DNA of 64,000 bases from Annona cherimola. Its lineage: Eukaryota; Streptophyta; Magnoliopsida; Magnoliales; Annonaceae. Position numbers and translations under genes: made by a program. Of this stretch, positions 1 to 12,403 are shown piece by piece. The notes below the pieces were generated by a model. The model was given only the letters and a program-made list of their open reading frames with translations. It had not been told where the DNA came from and did not search any database. The DNA lies in NCBI GenBank assembly GCA_030490835.1, contig CM059977.1, positions 19,697,335 through 19,761,334 of the forward strand, read 5' to 3'. How positions within the stretch are numbered: position 1 is the stretch's first letter; each line of letters opens with the position of its first letter.

Positions 1-634
1 CGATATAGATTTATTACACAATCATTTATGTTTATGTTTAAAATTAGTTAAGTATTTATAAATAAGTATGATTTTAAAATTTGATTTATTTTTGAATAGT
101 TAACAATCAATTTTTGATTTTAAGAATAAATAACACAACAAAATAGTCTCGACTTTAACTCATATTGATTTTATTTTTAAATGTCTAATTAAATATTTTT
201 ATATATTAAAAAATAAAAATTAGAATACATATTTGAATTTTACATTTTACGAATTATTTTTATATTTTAAAATGGTGTAAATAATTATAAAAATGATTTT
301 AGAGTTTAATTCATTTTTAACAATAAAATTTTTAATTTAAATTTGAAAATCTTCAAATTTGAAACACTATTTTTCTTAAATATTTAGATTATTAAAATTT
401 AATATTTAGATTATTAAAATTTAATATTTTAATATGGTGAATAATTCAAATATTCATATTTATTATACAAACATGTTCATTAAATATATGTTTGTCTAAT
501 TATTCGATTTAAAATTTATACTTTGTTAAAATTAAAAACACAATTTAAATTGTGCTATATTATTTAATATTTATCGTGTGTGCATGGATAATTGCGAAGT
601 GCACAGCTTTGCGGCATACTACACACATAGTTTC
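1..634. other. AT-rich intergenic DNA, no gene seen
   Basis: Very AT-rich sequence with short direct repeats, such as the repeated aatatttagattattaaaattt near 380-425. No coding potential or RNA gene was recognised. The last 8 bases (ATAGTTTC, 627-634) are the left target-site duplication of the next element. Confidence 0.6.
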
Positions 635-1546
635 TAGGGGTGTAAATCGGGTCGGGTTGACTCGGGTTGGCACAAATACAACCCTGACCCACCTTGTAAA
701 ATCACAACCCAACCCTACTTTCAACCCTACTTTTCACATCTTAACCCAACCCTATTTCAACCTACCTTAAATCGGTTCGGTTCGGGTTAGAAATCGGGCT
801 AATAGATTACACATGTTATCAATGTTAGTTAAAGTTTTATTCGCCTGAATTTCTAAAATAATAAAAATAATGATAATTATAAAAACAATAAGTACCAATA
901 AAAGTTCTACATAGCTCAAAAGTGGAGGATAAGTTTAGTAATTGATTCGTTTTTTTGTTTTTGTATTTTTGAGCAATCGATGTCTTCTGCAAGTCAAAAA
1001 GTGAAAGCTAAGTAAAATTATTACAGTAAATTATGCAAAATAGAAAAATGAATATTATAGTCTTACTTACCTTCTTAGTTGGCTTCCAATCAAAGCTACA
1101 AACATCTTAAGTTCTCAGTTGACCTGTTATGTTATTCTAAATCACCAATGCGAGCAAATATCTAAACAACCTATTTACGATGCAATATAATCAAATAATC
1201 CAAACACAATTTCACAACTAATTAACCAAATATATTTCCAAACCAAATAAATTCAAACAACATTTGACAACCAAATAGTCAAACAAATTTTCAAACTCAA
1301 CACAATTTTATTTAAATATCTAAGCAATATGAATGAAATACACTCTCATAAATATATGTAAATACATATCTTATGAAATCGGGTCGGGTCGGGTCGACTG
1401 ACCCATAACCCAACCCATTTTTAAAATCGGGTCGGGTTGAACCCATTTTTTAAAAACCAAATTTCCAAAACCTCAACCCAACCATGGTATAAATCGGTTC
1501 GGGTTGATGCGGGCTCGAGTTGAACCCAACCCTATTTACACCCCTA
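635..1546. mobile_element. hAT-type non-autonomous DNA transposon (912 bp)
   Basis: The ends are inverted: TAGGGGTGTAAATCGGGTC at the left and a right end finishing TTTACACCCCTA. A perfect 8-bp duplication, ATAGTTTC, flanks it (627-634 and 1547-1554), the size made by hAT transposases. Both ends are rich in CGGGT/ACCCG repeats. No transposase reading frame is present, so movement would depend on an enzyme supplied elsewhere. Related elements with the same kind of end lie at 24603, 40300 and 52724. Confidence 0.85.
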
Positions 1547-1599
1547 ATAGTTTCCATTACATGGGCTTCGTTGCACCATTTTTTAAAAATAATTGTTTA

Positions 1600-1850
1600 C
1601 ATCATACATCGTGATATCCTTACATTATAACGGAGCACATTCATACCCTCACAATGGAGGAAAAATATTTCCTGAAACCCTCTACGGGGAAATTATGTAA
1701 AAACACCATATCAAGAGGGAAATTGTAAAATCTATCACTTTAAAAGGAATAAACTGTAAAAACTTCTTTGTGGAAAGGAGATTCGAACACTCGCCCGTCC
1801 ATAATCCATGGTTGAGGCCGTGATATTACCACCGTGCCAAAGCAGCAGCG
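1600..1850 (-). mobile_element. possible tRNA-derived SINE
   Basis: On the minus strand an A-box-like stretch (GGCACGGTGGTAAT, 1826-1838) is followed by a B-box-like stretch (GTGTTCGAATCTCC, about 1778-1790), the spacing of an internal RNA polymerase III promoter. No tRNA cloverleaf can be folded with confidence, so a SINE head is likelier than a working tRNA. The 3' boundary is uncertain and no target duplication was found. A partly similar stretch lies at about 50150-50330. Confidence 0.35.
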
Positions 1851-3480
1851 GCTTCGTCGCATCATTCAATGGGCAACGTACGTGTGCTACTCAAGCAAAG
1901 AGGCCGTCACTCTTCAGTCTTCACGTGTGCTTCGGGAAAATTTTAAGCTTATGCCCCCAAACCTACCATTCAAACCTGTATAAAAATATATTAAACATAT
2001 ATCTAACATTAAATTTATTCAAAACAATATTTTTATAAACTTTTTATGAAAGAAAATTCAAAATATTTATTAAAATTTATTTAAAACAAATTAAATAGAA
2101 ATAATTATATCAAGCAAATATGTTACGTCAGTAAATATTAACATGCTCATATACAAAAGTCAATACTATCGTAATTTTGTTATTATTTGGGTTTATTCTT
2201 GATAGAGCCTGTAATTTTGACATTTACATCTTTGCATATTAAGTCTGAAATAATTGCAAAATAAATCCTACAAATTTAGATATTTTATAAATTATATTTT
2301 ACCCCCATAAAATTTATGTTTCATAGTAGTAGGATCCATTTTATAAAAATTTCATTATTATCTGAATAAAATAATTTAATTGAAATATTACATTAAATTT
2401 TTGTATTTTTAACTAAATATGATATATTAAAAATGATGAAGTAAATTACCTCAATAATGCTAAACCAAGCATTTTGCATTTGAGTCGAAGTAGAAAACCT
2501 TTCAATGAATAACTTTTTATAGTATACTTTTAAAATTTTTTATTTATAAGTCCATTAAATTGTAATATATTATCATATTCAATGAAAGAAATTTTAATTA
2601 AATTATATTTTAACGAAATAAAGATACAAAATTTAATTATTTCCCACTAGCAGTATCTGGTATTTAAAAAAAATAAATTCTACACGTTTGCTAATTACAA
2701 ATTAGACCTTTTTGTTACATATTTATAAAAGAAATTGTATAAGTCTGCAAATTTGAAATTAAATTATGGTACATAATTTTAAATAATATATGATGATTAA
2801 TAAACAAGTTTATTATATGTGTTTTTATCAAATACGCTTATGATGATACAATTACTGAATGCTGTTCTCTTTCGTATATAAAAATGTTAATATTATCTTA
2901 TGTAATTAAATAAATAAAGTTTGAAAATTCTAGTAATACATAAGAATAATGATTAAAAAAAAAAATTCTCGGAGCAGGCGGGCAGAGCGTCGGACCCTAT
3001 GACGCTGTGAGGGCCTAGCGAATAGTCTGAACAACTGCTGCGGTGCTGCCTCCCACGGAGGTTGCAATATGCTTTACAAAAATCAGCGTTAGTGCGCGTG
3101 TATTGAATCAAGCCTCGATACGAGTACAAAAAGCCAGATATTAGGCGATTTTCATCACTCCACGTGTCATAGCTGCCACCGGCTTTTCCCGGAGGCAGAC
3201 GTTCTTCTTTTTTCTTTGCTTTGTTTATTTGTAAAAATGGGCGTGGAACCGGGAGAAAAGACACGCGTATCCACAAGTCCACGGTCGAGAAATCCGGTCG
3301 CTGTCGCCGTGGCTAGTTTAACTTTGGTGGCCGAGTGCGCTGACGTGGCTCCAATAATTCTCTTCTTTCTTTCTCAACCGTCCAATCCTCTCTCCCTCTC
3401 TCTCTCTCTCAATAAATGCCATGTTGATTGTTACGAATTGCATGCCGACCTGGTTTAAATTTTTAATAAGTTGACGTTGA
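1851..3480. other. intergenic DNA with a GC-richer patch at 2960-3460
   Basis: 1851-2950 is AT-rich with no recognisable gene. 2960-3460 is clearly less AT-rich and has open frames on both strands, but no family, signal peptide or splice structure could be recognised. A CT microsatellite sits at about 3390-3411. The patch could be an old gene or promoter fragment; the evidence is insufficient to call either. Confidence 0.4.
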
Positions 3481-3487
3481 TGCGGAC

Positions 3488-3990
3488 TACAGGTGCGTTT
3501 GAGGTGTGATAAAATTTGCAGATGAAATGCTTTTTATATAATTTTTTTTGAATTAATAAAAAATAATGTAATGTGATAAAAAGATAATGACGAGAAATAA
3601 AGAGAATAAAGTTAAAATAGATAGATTAGTTATATCAGTAATTGTGCAGAAATAATTGAAAAGTAAGAGGATTGTATAAGAGTATATAAAAAATTAAAAA
3701 TAATATAGTTACGAATAATGAAAAGTTTAGGATGTGTTTGGAAAGTGGTAAAATGTTTAAAGAAAATTTTTTAGTACGAAACTTTTTTAAAATAAAATAA
3801 AATAATGTAATATGATAGAAGTAATAATAATGAGTAAAGAGAGTAAAGTTAAAATAAGTTAGTTGTATAGATAGTTATGTAAAAATAATTGAAAAGTAGG
3901 ATAATTATATATAAAGATATGAAAAAATAATTAAAAATAGGATAATTATGGAGAACGAAAAGTTTTTTTTTTAGTATTCATATATGACAT
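3488..3990 (+). repeat. two head-to-tail Tourist-like MITE copies
   Basis: Two diverged copies (about 3488-3710 and 3726-3990) of the window's commonest repeat. It opens with a GTGTTTGG-like end, then GATAAAA...AAAAGTTTTT, and contains AATGTGATATGATAG and TTAAAATAGATA before ending in AAAAGTTTT. Better copies elsewhere have GGGTGTGTTTGG-type ends and a TAA duplication, which places the family in PIF/Harbinger. A tail of a third copy lies at about 4290-4350. Confidence 0.55.
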
Positions 3991-4934
3991 TATCTCAACT
4001 AATATTACCTTCAAACTTTTAAAATATTCTTACATTTTTGCTAACAACATTCTACTCAGTCTTATAATTTTTACTAAAATATTCTATAACCACTCTACCA
4101 ATAAATCTTATTTTTCCTTCCTATCTAACTGATCGATGCTTCCACAGAAAAATAAAGAGAATAACACCATCAAATCAAATGCCAAAGTTGCTGCCGAAAT
4201 CATCCACGAAACGCAGCGGATGTGCATCGAACTGAAGTCTCCCAACAACTATAGGGTACTACTTCGTACCAGGATGAGACATAATTGGCAAAAGTGAAAA
4301 GTTTTAAATTGAAAAATTTTAATTTATAAATTTTAATAGTTACTGAACACACTCTTAATTTGAAAAAAAATTATTATAAATAAACATGACTTTAAAAAAA
4401 GTAGATTTACAGTGACCATTGTCTTGGCTCCTCTTTTCGCCTATAAGTCTCATCCTATCTGTCTTCTTGCTAGTTTGTTCCCTATCTAGCAAATACGTCC
4501 ATATTTCCCCTCTCCCATGTTTAGACGTGCATTGCGTTCACAGGAGTCTTATCAGCTTACATGTACGAAGGCTTTTTAATCATATGGTGTATTTATTTTG
4601 GAATAAAAATTGTGAAAAATAGAAAAAGAAACATATCTGCTTCTCCCTGCACATAATACAGATAGACGGAACCACTTGTACTGTCCATTTTCTTGGAGAT
4701 GTAAGACCTAAATAATTAAAGTGGCAGTTTTACGTCAAAAAAAGATAAATTGGCAGTTTGGCCTGTAAATGGGTGGTAGGAAAACAGAGAAACCGGTCAT
4801 TACTCATCGTTCCGCAGTTCAGATCGCATGCCTATTGGCTTGACTGAAATTTGGAATGTCTCTCATCCATTTAAGGAACAATGACTTTTGTCCCGGAAGA
4901 CCGAAAACCTATATATCTATAAGAAAATATAGTG
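3991..4934. other. intergenic DNA, no gene seen
   Basis: Mixed AT-rich sequence with a MITE tail near 4290-4350. The short open frame at 4419-4622 has no recognisable domain. Confidence 0.5.
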
Positions 4935-5201
4935 TATGTGACTAACTTTTTGTAGTTAAAATTTTAATCTAACTACATTTGATTGAATATAGCTAAATCT
5001 TATATTAATTGCAACAAAAGCTATTTTAAATTTACTTTTGATTGCATGTGATTAAAAAATCGACTATATTTAATCAAATGTCATAACTAAAAATCAACTA
5101 ATTATTTGTAGCTAAATAATTAATTATGGCCGAAATGTCTAATTCAACCAAATTAATATATATTATATGTAGCTAAAAATTAAGTGAAGTTTGTTGTAGT
5201 G
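4935..5201. repeat. possible CACTA-related short element
   Basis: The right end reads TTTGTTGTAGTG, the reverse of CACTACAACAAA, which is typical of plant CACTA termini. The body is a run of TAGCTAAA/TTTAGTTA-like inverted motifs also seen at 21815-22055 and, more loosely, at 17740-18350 and 42930-43060. The left end is not clear and no 3-bp duplication was confirmed. Confidence 0.35.
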
Positions 5202-5987
5202 CATATCTATGGGTGATGCAATTGGGGTAGTAGTCCTTGGGACATAGGGTGAAATTGGTATCTGATAAACTTAGCAACGGCGGCCTCTTGTTCTGTAGCC
5301 TATGGAATGCATAGAACATAACGAGATGTTCCACGAGGGGGCAATACCATGATTAGATGTTAATTAACTATTCCATTGCCTGAGTCATGTATCCAACTCC
5401 AACGGGTGTACAAGGTCAGTATCTGTACCGAGAAAAGGCAGATGAAAAAGGCCATGTAATGGTGGAGTGGGAGGAGATGTGGAACTCACTCAATTCTAGA
5501 GCTTTAAACCAGAAATAAAGCCCCATCACCCCCTTTTCACTTTATAATAATTTTTTTTTCCCGAAGTGACCCGTGGTCCCTTATATATATATGTAATTTC
5601 TATATAAAATCCATATACATGCTCACCATCATTCGTGCTTCTTTTAATGTGCCTTTGGTTCCTCTTTGGCGGTCCACTTACTTTGTTAGGATATCCCTCA
5701 CCCATAAACAAATCATGAGTAGAGGCCCGCCCGCTAAAGTTAGCCTTGGAGGCGGCTGACTAGCTTGCTAAAGCTATATATGTTAATATGCAATGACGTC
5801 ATCTCCCTTCGAGCTCTTATCCTCAATGAAACCTACCCCTTGTTGCATAGGGGACATCGACCCGGTCAACTTCGATTGGCTCCAAAGCTGTGGTGTCCCA
5901 CCCCCACCAACTTGCATGCAAATTGGTGGGGGCCAACCCCACAAGGGGCTGAAATTCTAAGGGGGATAAGCCCCAACATTGACAAGT
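5202..5987. other. intergenic DNA, no gene seen
   Basis: No recognisable coding region or RNA gene. The last bases before 5997 are the 9-bp target duplication of the next element. Confidence 0.5.
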
Positions 5988-5996
5988 GATTTTTTG

Positions 5997-6402
5997 GAGA
6001 TGCGATCTCCTGCACCCGGGAGCAGGTAGCGTTGCCTGCTCCCGGGTGCATACACCTATTTTTTTAAATTTTTTTTAAATTTTTTTTTCATAAACTTGTT
6101 AGCCCAAGTGTATTGAACATGTATATAAATTTTTACCATTTTTGAAGATTTTTAGATATTTATTTTTTATTTTTGAAAATCAATAACATTTTAGTAATTT
6201 AAAATTACCTAAAATGCCACTTATTTTCAAAAATAAAAAATAAATATCTAAAACACTCTAAAAATGGTAAAAATTTATACACATGTTAAATACACCTATA
6301 TTAACATTTTAAGAAAAACATTTTTAAAAAAAATAAAAAAATAAGTGTGCGCACCCAAGAGCAGGCAACGCCGCTGCTCCCGGGTGCAGGAGATCGTATC
6401 CC
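5997..6402. mobile_element. Mutator-type foldback MITE, copy A
   Basis: This 406-bp element is almost entirely two inverted arms of about 200 bp. It is flanked by a perfect 9-bp duplication, GATTTTTTG (5988-5996 and 6403-6411), the hallmark of Mutator-like transposition. The ends start GAGATGCGATCTCCTGC and finish GCAGGAGATCGTATCCC. Each arm carries palindromes built on CCCGGG (for example CTGCTCCCGGGTGCA). There is no coding capacity. Confidence 0.85.
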
Positions 6403-6411
6403 GATTTTTTG

Positions 6412-7708
6412 TCCTTGAGATTGATCGTTTGCGTAACTGACAATGCTTTCTGGTTGTAGGTGAATCGAGGTGGACGTTGCACTGGGATTTTTGTTTCAGT
6501 GCCCATGGATTTCTTCTTTTTCTTTTTTTTGGGCAGATTCCATGCATTGAACTGCACTAATCTACACCACCCAATTCCCATAAGATTCTGTTTGTGATTT
6601 ACCCATCACCAAAAATGGATGGGGATTCGCTTTCCTTACCGTTCGTTTGCATTGATTATATCTTGGCATTGGGAATTAAAACAACAAAAAAGACCTGGTT
6701 GTTATATATTTCAATTTTTTTATTTTTTTTGAAGTAGAAGCTTTTTTTTTTTGGAATCTCTGACATTGCAATTGAGAGAGTTATGGTAAGTTCAAGAAGT
6801 GATAAAACTTTTGGATGAAAAGTTTTTGAAATTGAGAAGAATGATGAGACACGATAAATGTAATAATGAAGAGTAAAAATAATAAAATTAAAATAAATAA
6901 GTTAGTTGTATGAATAGTTATGTATAAATTATTAAAAAATATGGTTGTTGTATAGGAATATATAAAGAATAATTAAAAAATAAAATAGTTATGAAAAGTA
7001 AAAGATTTTAGATTAAAATATTTTTTTTTGAAATTTTTTATATCTAACCAAAGATGCTCAAAAAAAAAAAAGTCAAGATAATAGAGCCCACAATACAAGC
7101 CAACTATTTAAACAAACAACCCATGAAATTAATACACACATAGATAAAACTATTGGACTTTCTCCTCTGGTTCCTTTTTTTTCCAACTATTTTATTATAG
7201 ACGTGATTGTGATTATCTAATGAAGAAAATTAGGTCGTGTTCATGCAATAGTCTACCTAATGAAACGGCTTGGATTTTTTGTGTTTGCAAAGAAGAAAAC
7301 ATATACTACTGTATAGTGCCTGGTTGGTAACATCGTCTGGCTGCTATGTAGTAGATGTGTGTTCAAGTGGTGGGGTCGTCGTCTCCCGGTGTATTCATGG
7401 AAGCGTTTCCTAGGGTGATAGATAAGAGTATATTATTTGTCTCCCTTGGGAAAAATTGTAAGAATATTTCAATGTGTAATAGAAATTGAGAAAAGGTAAA
7501 TATATACCAAATTATCAAAAAAAAAAAAAAAAAAAAAAAAACTAAAGGTTTGTAGTATTCCAATGCACAGATTAATTTCATCGGAAAAATGTGGAAAGAC
7601 AACGTTTAGTACGTAGGCATGCGGCTCGGAGTTAATTTTGTCCTTCATGTTTGTTAGGGTAGGTTTGGCCCCATCGACGTACGTACTTCTTATTCAATTA
7701 CTTGCCCT
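6412..7708. other. intergenic DNA with one Tourist-like MITE and a poly(A) run
   Basis: A Tourist-like MITE copy spans about 6785-7060, with AGTGATAAAACTTTTGGATG at its head and AAAGATTTTAGATTAAAA at its tail. A long poly(A) tract lies at about 7519-7540. Nothing else was recognised. Confidence 0.5.
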
Positions 7709-7717
7709 GGATCGTAC

Positions 7718-8130
7718 GGAGCCTGATCGCCTGCTCCCGGGAGCAGGCAGCGTTCCCTGCTCCCGGGAGCTTATACCCATTTTTTTTTTATTTTTTTTTT
7801 TGAATATTTTTTTATAAAACTGTTAATACAGGTTTATTTAACATGTGTATAAATTTTTACTATTTTTGGAATATTTTAGATATTTATTTTTGATTTTTGA
7901 AAATAAGTGGCATTTTAAGTAATTTTAAATTACTAAAATGCCACTGAATTTCAAAAATAAAAAATAAATATCTAAAATACTCCAAAAATGGTAAAAACTT
8001 ATACACATGTTAAATACACATAGATTAACACTTTTTAGGAGAAATTTTCAAAAAAAAATAAAAAAAAATGGGTATAAGCTCCCGGGAGCAGGGAACGCTG
8101 CCTGCTCCCGGGAGCAGGAGATCAGCCTTC
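7718..8130. mobile_element. Mutator-type foldback MITE, copy B
   Basis: The best-preserved member of the family: 413 bp, with near-identical inverted arms. It is flanked by a perfect 9-bp duplication, GGATCGTAC (7709-7717 and 8131-8139). Each arm holds two copies of the palindrome CTGCTCCCGGGAGCAG-type core, separated by CAGCGTTCC, so the element has four in all. The middle is AT-rich and self-complementary. Confidence 0.9.
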
Positions 8131-8139
8131 GGATCGTAC

Positions 8140-9127
8140 ACGTACATGTTGGAGGCTGAATGCACCCGGGTTGGACTCCGTACATGTTTTCTTCATTTCC
8201 TTCCAGTCGTCCCGCGCGAGGAAGATCCATCTAATCAGTTCATGAACAGATGGGAGTCACCATCTAATTAGAGCCTTTGGTTGAAAAATATTCCGCTGGA
8301 ATGTTTTGGAGGGTCCGTAAAGCAAGATGGTATAGATCTGGCTGAGATATGGTACATGGGTCTGGTTTTGGGATGCATGTCGAAGATAGTTCAGTACACC
8401 CGATGGATAATGCACGGCGAGCATTGCCGAATGTTTGTGGTATGGCAGGGTGGGCTGAGCTGCTCAGATCACAGGCGGTTGGAAAGAAGGGGTGCGGCGG
8501 CCATTTGATGACTTGTCTGAGATACTGGTGATAGATTCCTCCTTAATTTGTGGGGCCTGCATTTCCCTGGAATAGTAAGAAAGAAGAAGTGGCCAAGAGT
8601 TTTGTGGTAGGCCCCTCATTTATGGGGTCTGCATCTCCCACGACAAGTGGGGGAGGAATGATATATGATGGGGTGACGGATCAGGACTACTCTGATCAGG
8701 ACTTTTTTTTTTTTTGGGGGGGGGAAAATATCTATTTTTTAATTAGAGAGAGAGAGAGCTGGGAATGCATCTATTATGCATGGAGCACTTCTAGAGATGG
8801 CAAACATGTGATTGTCCTTCATTACTTATGGGTTATGTCAACATGCCAATACCTTAAATTTCCAGCAATTAAGAAATACTCCGCTCGTCTAGACAGTTGG
8901 GAAGGAAAGGATCCACATGGTTGGTAGTTTTCTGGAGCAGTCGGATTGGCCCTTTTACTTTAAGAGACCTTGCATTGCTGACACACTGATGAATAACTCA
9001 GATTTCCCAGGCAAGCACTTGGAATAGGGCATAGTAAAAATAACCAATTGATCATAGATGTACAAATTGATTGATTTTGCTTGCCCATTGAGCCCATGGT
9101 GCGGGGCACATACATACATATCACACT
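8140..9127. other. intergenic DNA, unrecognised open frames
   Basis: Less AT-rich than its surroundings and with several open frames on the + strand (8281-8508, 8550-8927), but none shows a recognisable domain, conserved motif or splice pattern. A poly-T/poly-G tract lies at about 8703-8724 and a GA microsatellite at about 8742-8758. I would not call a gene here. Confidence 0.4.
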
Positions 9128-9136
9128 TTTTTGTTC

Positions 9137-9510
9137 GGGATTTGATCTCCTGCATGCTCCCGAGTGCACACACCTTTTTTTTTTATTTTTTTAAATTTTT
9201 TTTTTAGAAATGTTAATATAGGTGTATTTAACATGTATATAAATTTTTACAATATTTGGAGTATTTTAGATATTTATTTTTTATTTTTGAAAATCAGTGG
9301 CATTTTAGGTAATTTTAAATTACGAAAATGCCACTGATTTTCAAAAATTAAAAATAAATATCTAAAAATCTCCAAAAATGTTAAAAATTTATACACGTGT
9401 TAAATACACTTGGGCTAATAATTTTATGAAAAAAATTTCAAAAAAAAATTGGTGTATGCACCCGGGAGCAGGCAACGCTGCCTGCTCCCGGGTGCAGGAG
9501 ATCAAATCCC
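9137..9510. mobile_element. Mutator-type foldback MITE, copy C
   Basis: A 374-bp copy with perfectly matching ends: GGGATTTGATCTCCTGC at the left and GCAGGAGATCAAATCCC at the right. It is flanked by a 9-bp duplication, TTTTTGTTC (9128-9136 and 9511-9519). The left arm has lost part of the palindrome pair that the right arm keeps. Confidence 0.9.
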
Positions 9511-9519
9511 TTTTTGTTC

Positions 9520-11504
9520 CACATATATCTGCTCCAGCGCTGTGCACCCAGTAAATCCTTGATCCAGCCCCTTCACCAGTCCTCATTGATGCATGTATCC
9601 AGCCCATACAAGTAGAACTCGTAAAGCTGTGACGTAACATGCACGTGAATTGCATCCCCTAAAGATTAATTACATTAAAGGAGATAAGTTAGAAATAGGT
9701 TAATTACATTAAAAGAGATAAGTTTGAAATAGAGTTAGTGAGGAAATAACTTATACCATGTTGTCCATACATAACTAAGATTGCCTGTAGCTAATTGATC
9801 CTTAATTGGTTTATTGTGTATTTGGAAAGTAATAAAATTTTTGGATAAAAAGTTTTTGATGTAAATAAATGAATATATCAGGATATTATCAATAGCAGGT
9901 GTGATTATCAAGGAGATAAAGAACTTGTAAGAAACTTTCAGACCATATCATATTGTCATGTTCTTCAAACGGGTAACAAAGTAGCGAATATCTTAACTTC
10001 TTTTGCAGCAAATACTGTCGAAAGATGTTCAATGTGGTGGGGGGAATTCACCAAATTTTTTTATAAATATTTTAAATCTGGATTTGGCACCGAGTAAAAG
10101 TTTTTTCTTTCAAAAAGTTTTTGACTTAATATAAAATAATGTGATATAATAGGAGTAATGATAAAAAGTAGAGCGAATAAAATTAAAATATATAAGTTAA
10201 TTATATAAGAAAATATGAAGAAATAATTAAAAATAAGATAATTATGGAAAGTGCAAAGTTTTAATTAGAAAAGTTTTGATTGTAAATAAACATACCCGCA
10301 ACTAATTATAACTTCGTCGATGATGATGATATTATGACACCAAGGCTGTGATATTAAAAACCGTTTGTTGTTTGTGTTATTACGCTGCCAGTTACGCTAA
10401 ATCAATTCAACAAATTCATATATTCTGACTTTCCATGAATACGATCCTATGGGAAGGTTTATTATCTCAGCTGGGCTGGGTAATTTACCCAGGACTGTTT
10501 AGCAACGCTTGCTCTAAAATAGTTGGGCTTACAAGTGAAAGTAGGTTGTTAGAGAGGCTTTAAGTGCCAATCCGTGCCATGACTAAAATGCGGCAGACAA
10601 TGAAGTTTAGCTAGCTAGATCTAGAAGCCAAGCTCATCCCTTTCTGTCTCCCACGGCATATTTTGAAGTTGTGTGCAGGCGTGAGTTTGGTCCCAGCTTC
10701 AAGTAAGAAAACAGCAATTGTCTTCATATACAGATATGCTTCTTTAAAGAAAACTCATTCTTTTCTTCTTCTTGGTTTTAGCTAGCTGCAATCAGCACGC
10801 GATAGGCTTAATTAGAATCTTTGACTCCCCAATACATTGCCAAATGATGGATGTCATCCCTATTCTTCCGCTCATGACTGTATCTCGTGCATGATGGGGA
10901 AGGAATTTTCTCGCGATCTTTCTGGTATCTGTTCCAAAACGTACGTCCAATGTTGTAAAGGTAGGTAATAATATTGGATGGAATGTGAAAAAAAAAATAC
11001 GAAAAAGAAAGAAGAGGAACTATTCTTATTCGAAGATCGAATATAAAAACTACCCAAAAGTAGAGATTAAATTAAGATATCCGCATATATGCCTTTAGCT
11101 TTTTAGAGCTAATTCTAAATATATCTGTAGATTCCGAATATAATTAGTATACATATATCTATGAATTTGTAAAAAAAAAAAAAAATTACAATTATTACTG
11201 CTATACGAATTCCATGAGTGGTCGTCGGGGCGGATAATCCATTATGAAAAATTTAGTTTTTTTTAAACCTTCAATATATATGCGACTAATTAACAGGACT
11301 GACATATATAATTGCAATTTTCTTAATAAATTCATTCGTAAGTGCGAAAATTTCAAAAATATAGGCTTTCTACCGAGGAAGAAAAGGTGCAGGGCTTCTG
11401 CAAATACGTGATCATGAGCACAGTAAATTAATTCCTCATGATCTCTGATCGATCTTTGACTTTTTTTTTTTTTTTTTTTTTGATGAATGATCTTTAACTT
11501 TGAG

Positions 11505-11540
<36 letters not shown>

Positions 11541-12085
11541 AGTCCATATTTTCTTTTGACCCTGTATACGTCGATCATGCAAACAGTGAGAGTGTGAAGC
11601 TAGTAAATCTTTGGATTTACAAATACAAGATAAACGTATATTAAACAATAATAAAACTGGATTTATAGATAACGTATAAATTAATAATTTTATAAAAAAA
11701 ATTTAAAAAAGGGCATTTCAAACTAAGACAGAGTAATTACCGGTCAAAAAAGATCACTATATAAGTGTATATACAGCAACCGAGGATTCCTCCATCAACC
11801 ACATTCAAGTGGGCCCGTGTCTGCCATTTTGAGCAGGGAGACGGCGTGATTTGTGGGCTGCGCAAAAGCATCTTTTATTTATTTATTTATCTATTTCAGA
11901 TATACGCGGGATTCAATTAGATTGCGCTTCATGTGAAAATTTATCATTTTTAAAAAAAGTTAAAATTTTTTCTATTTTTGAAAATAAGAAAAACTAGTGA
12001 TGCGTGATGTATCTATATCTTTTTTTCATTTTCAAAAATAAAAATCAAAAGTGATCAAATATGCAAATTTCGCATGGCAGGCGTG
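9520..12085. other. intergenic DNA with MITE fragments and a G33 homopolymer
   Basis: A Tourist-like MITE head (about 9815-9862) and body (about 10100-10300) are separated by about 240 bp of other sequence, possibly an insertion. A run of 22 T at about 11460-11481 and 33 G at 11507-11539 are notable. No gene was recognised. Confidence 0.45.
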
Positions 12086-12089
12086 TTTT

Positions 12090-12403
12090 ATTTTTTTTGC
12101 CGCAGAAAACGTGGCAGGCGTGTTTGGCTGGTCGGATAACCGAAAGCCCGCACACGAGGCTGGTAGCTGCTCGCGCAAAAGTGAAAGATAGCCACATCCA
12201 TGTGATCTAGAAAAAACAAAAAGACGAGAAGGTTTCCATATCCCAACTTAAAATTTCTTATCCCCACCACACAAAGCTTGCTAGCTAGCTGTCTGTCTGT
12301 CTGTCTGTCTCTCTATCTGGATAAGAACAGAGCATTGCGCTCTCCATTCTCACTTGATTTCTATTCCTTTCCTTCAATTCATACGAAATTAAGCTCTTTT
12401 TCC
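12090..12403 (+). promoter_or_regulatory. upstream region of lectin pseudogene 1
   Basis: This stretch is similar to the region before the lectin at 29969: both contain GGCAGGCGTGTTTG, CATCCATGTGA, AAAAAGACGAGAAG, TTTCCATATC and AAAATTTCTTATC, followed by a GTCTGTCT or ATCTATCT microsatellite. In the 29969 copy the TATA-like box is CTATATAGATA. Here the same place reads CTATCTGGATAAG, so the TATA box looks damaged. Confidence 0.5.

Noticed and set aside
8281..8927. Two open frames in a less AT-rich stretch
   Set aside because: No domain, no codon pattern I could recognise, and a poly-T/poly-G tract within the second frame. Likely chance.
12283..12320. GTCT/TCTG repeat near lectin pseudogene 1 as a regulatory element
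   Set aside because: It is a simple microsatellite. The matching position in lectin 4 is a different repeat, so no function is supported.
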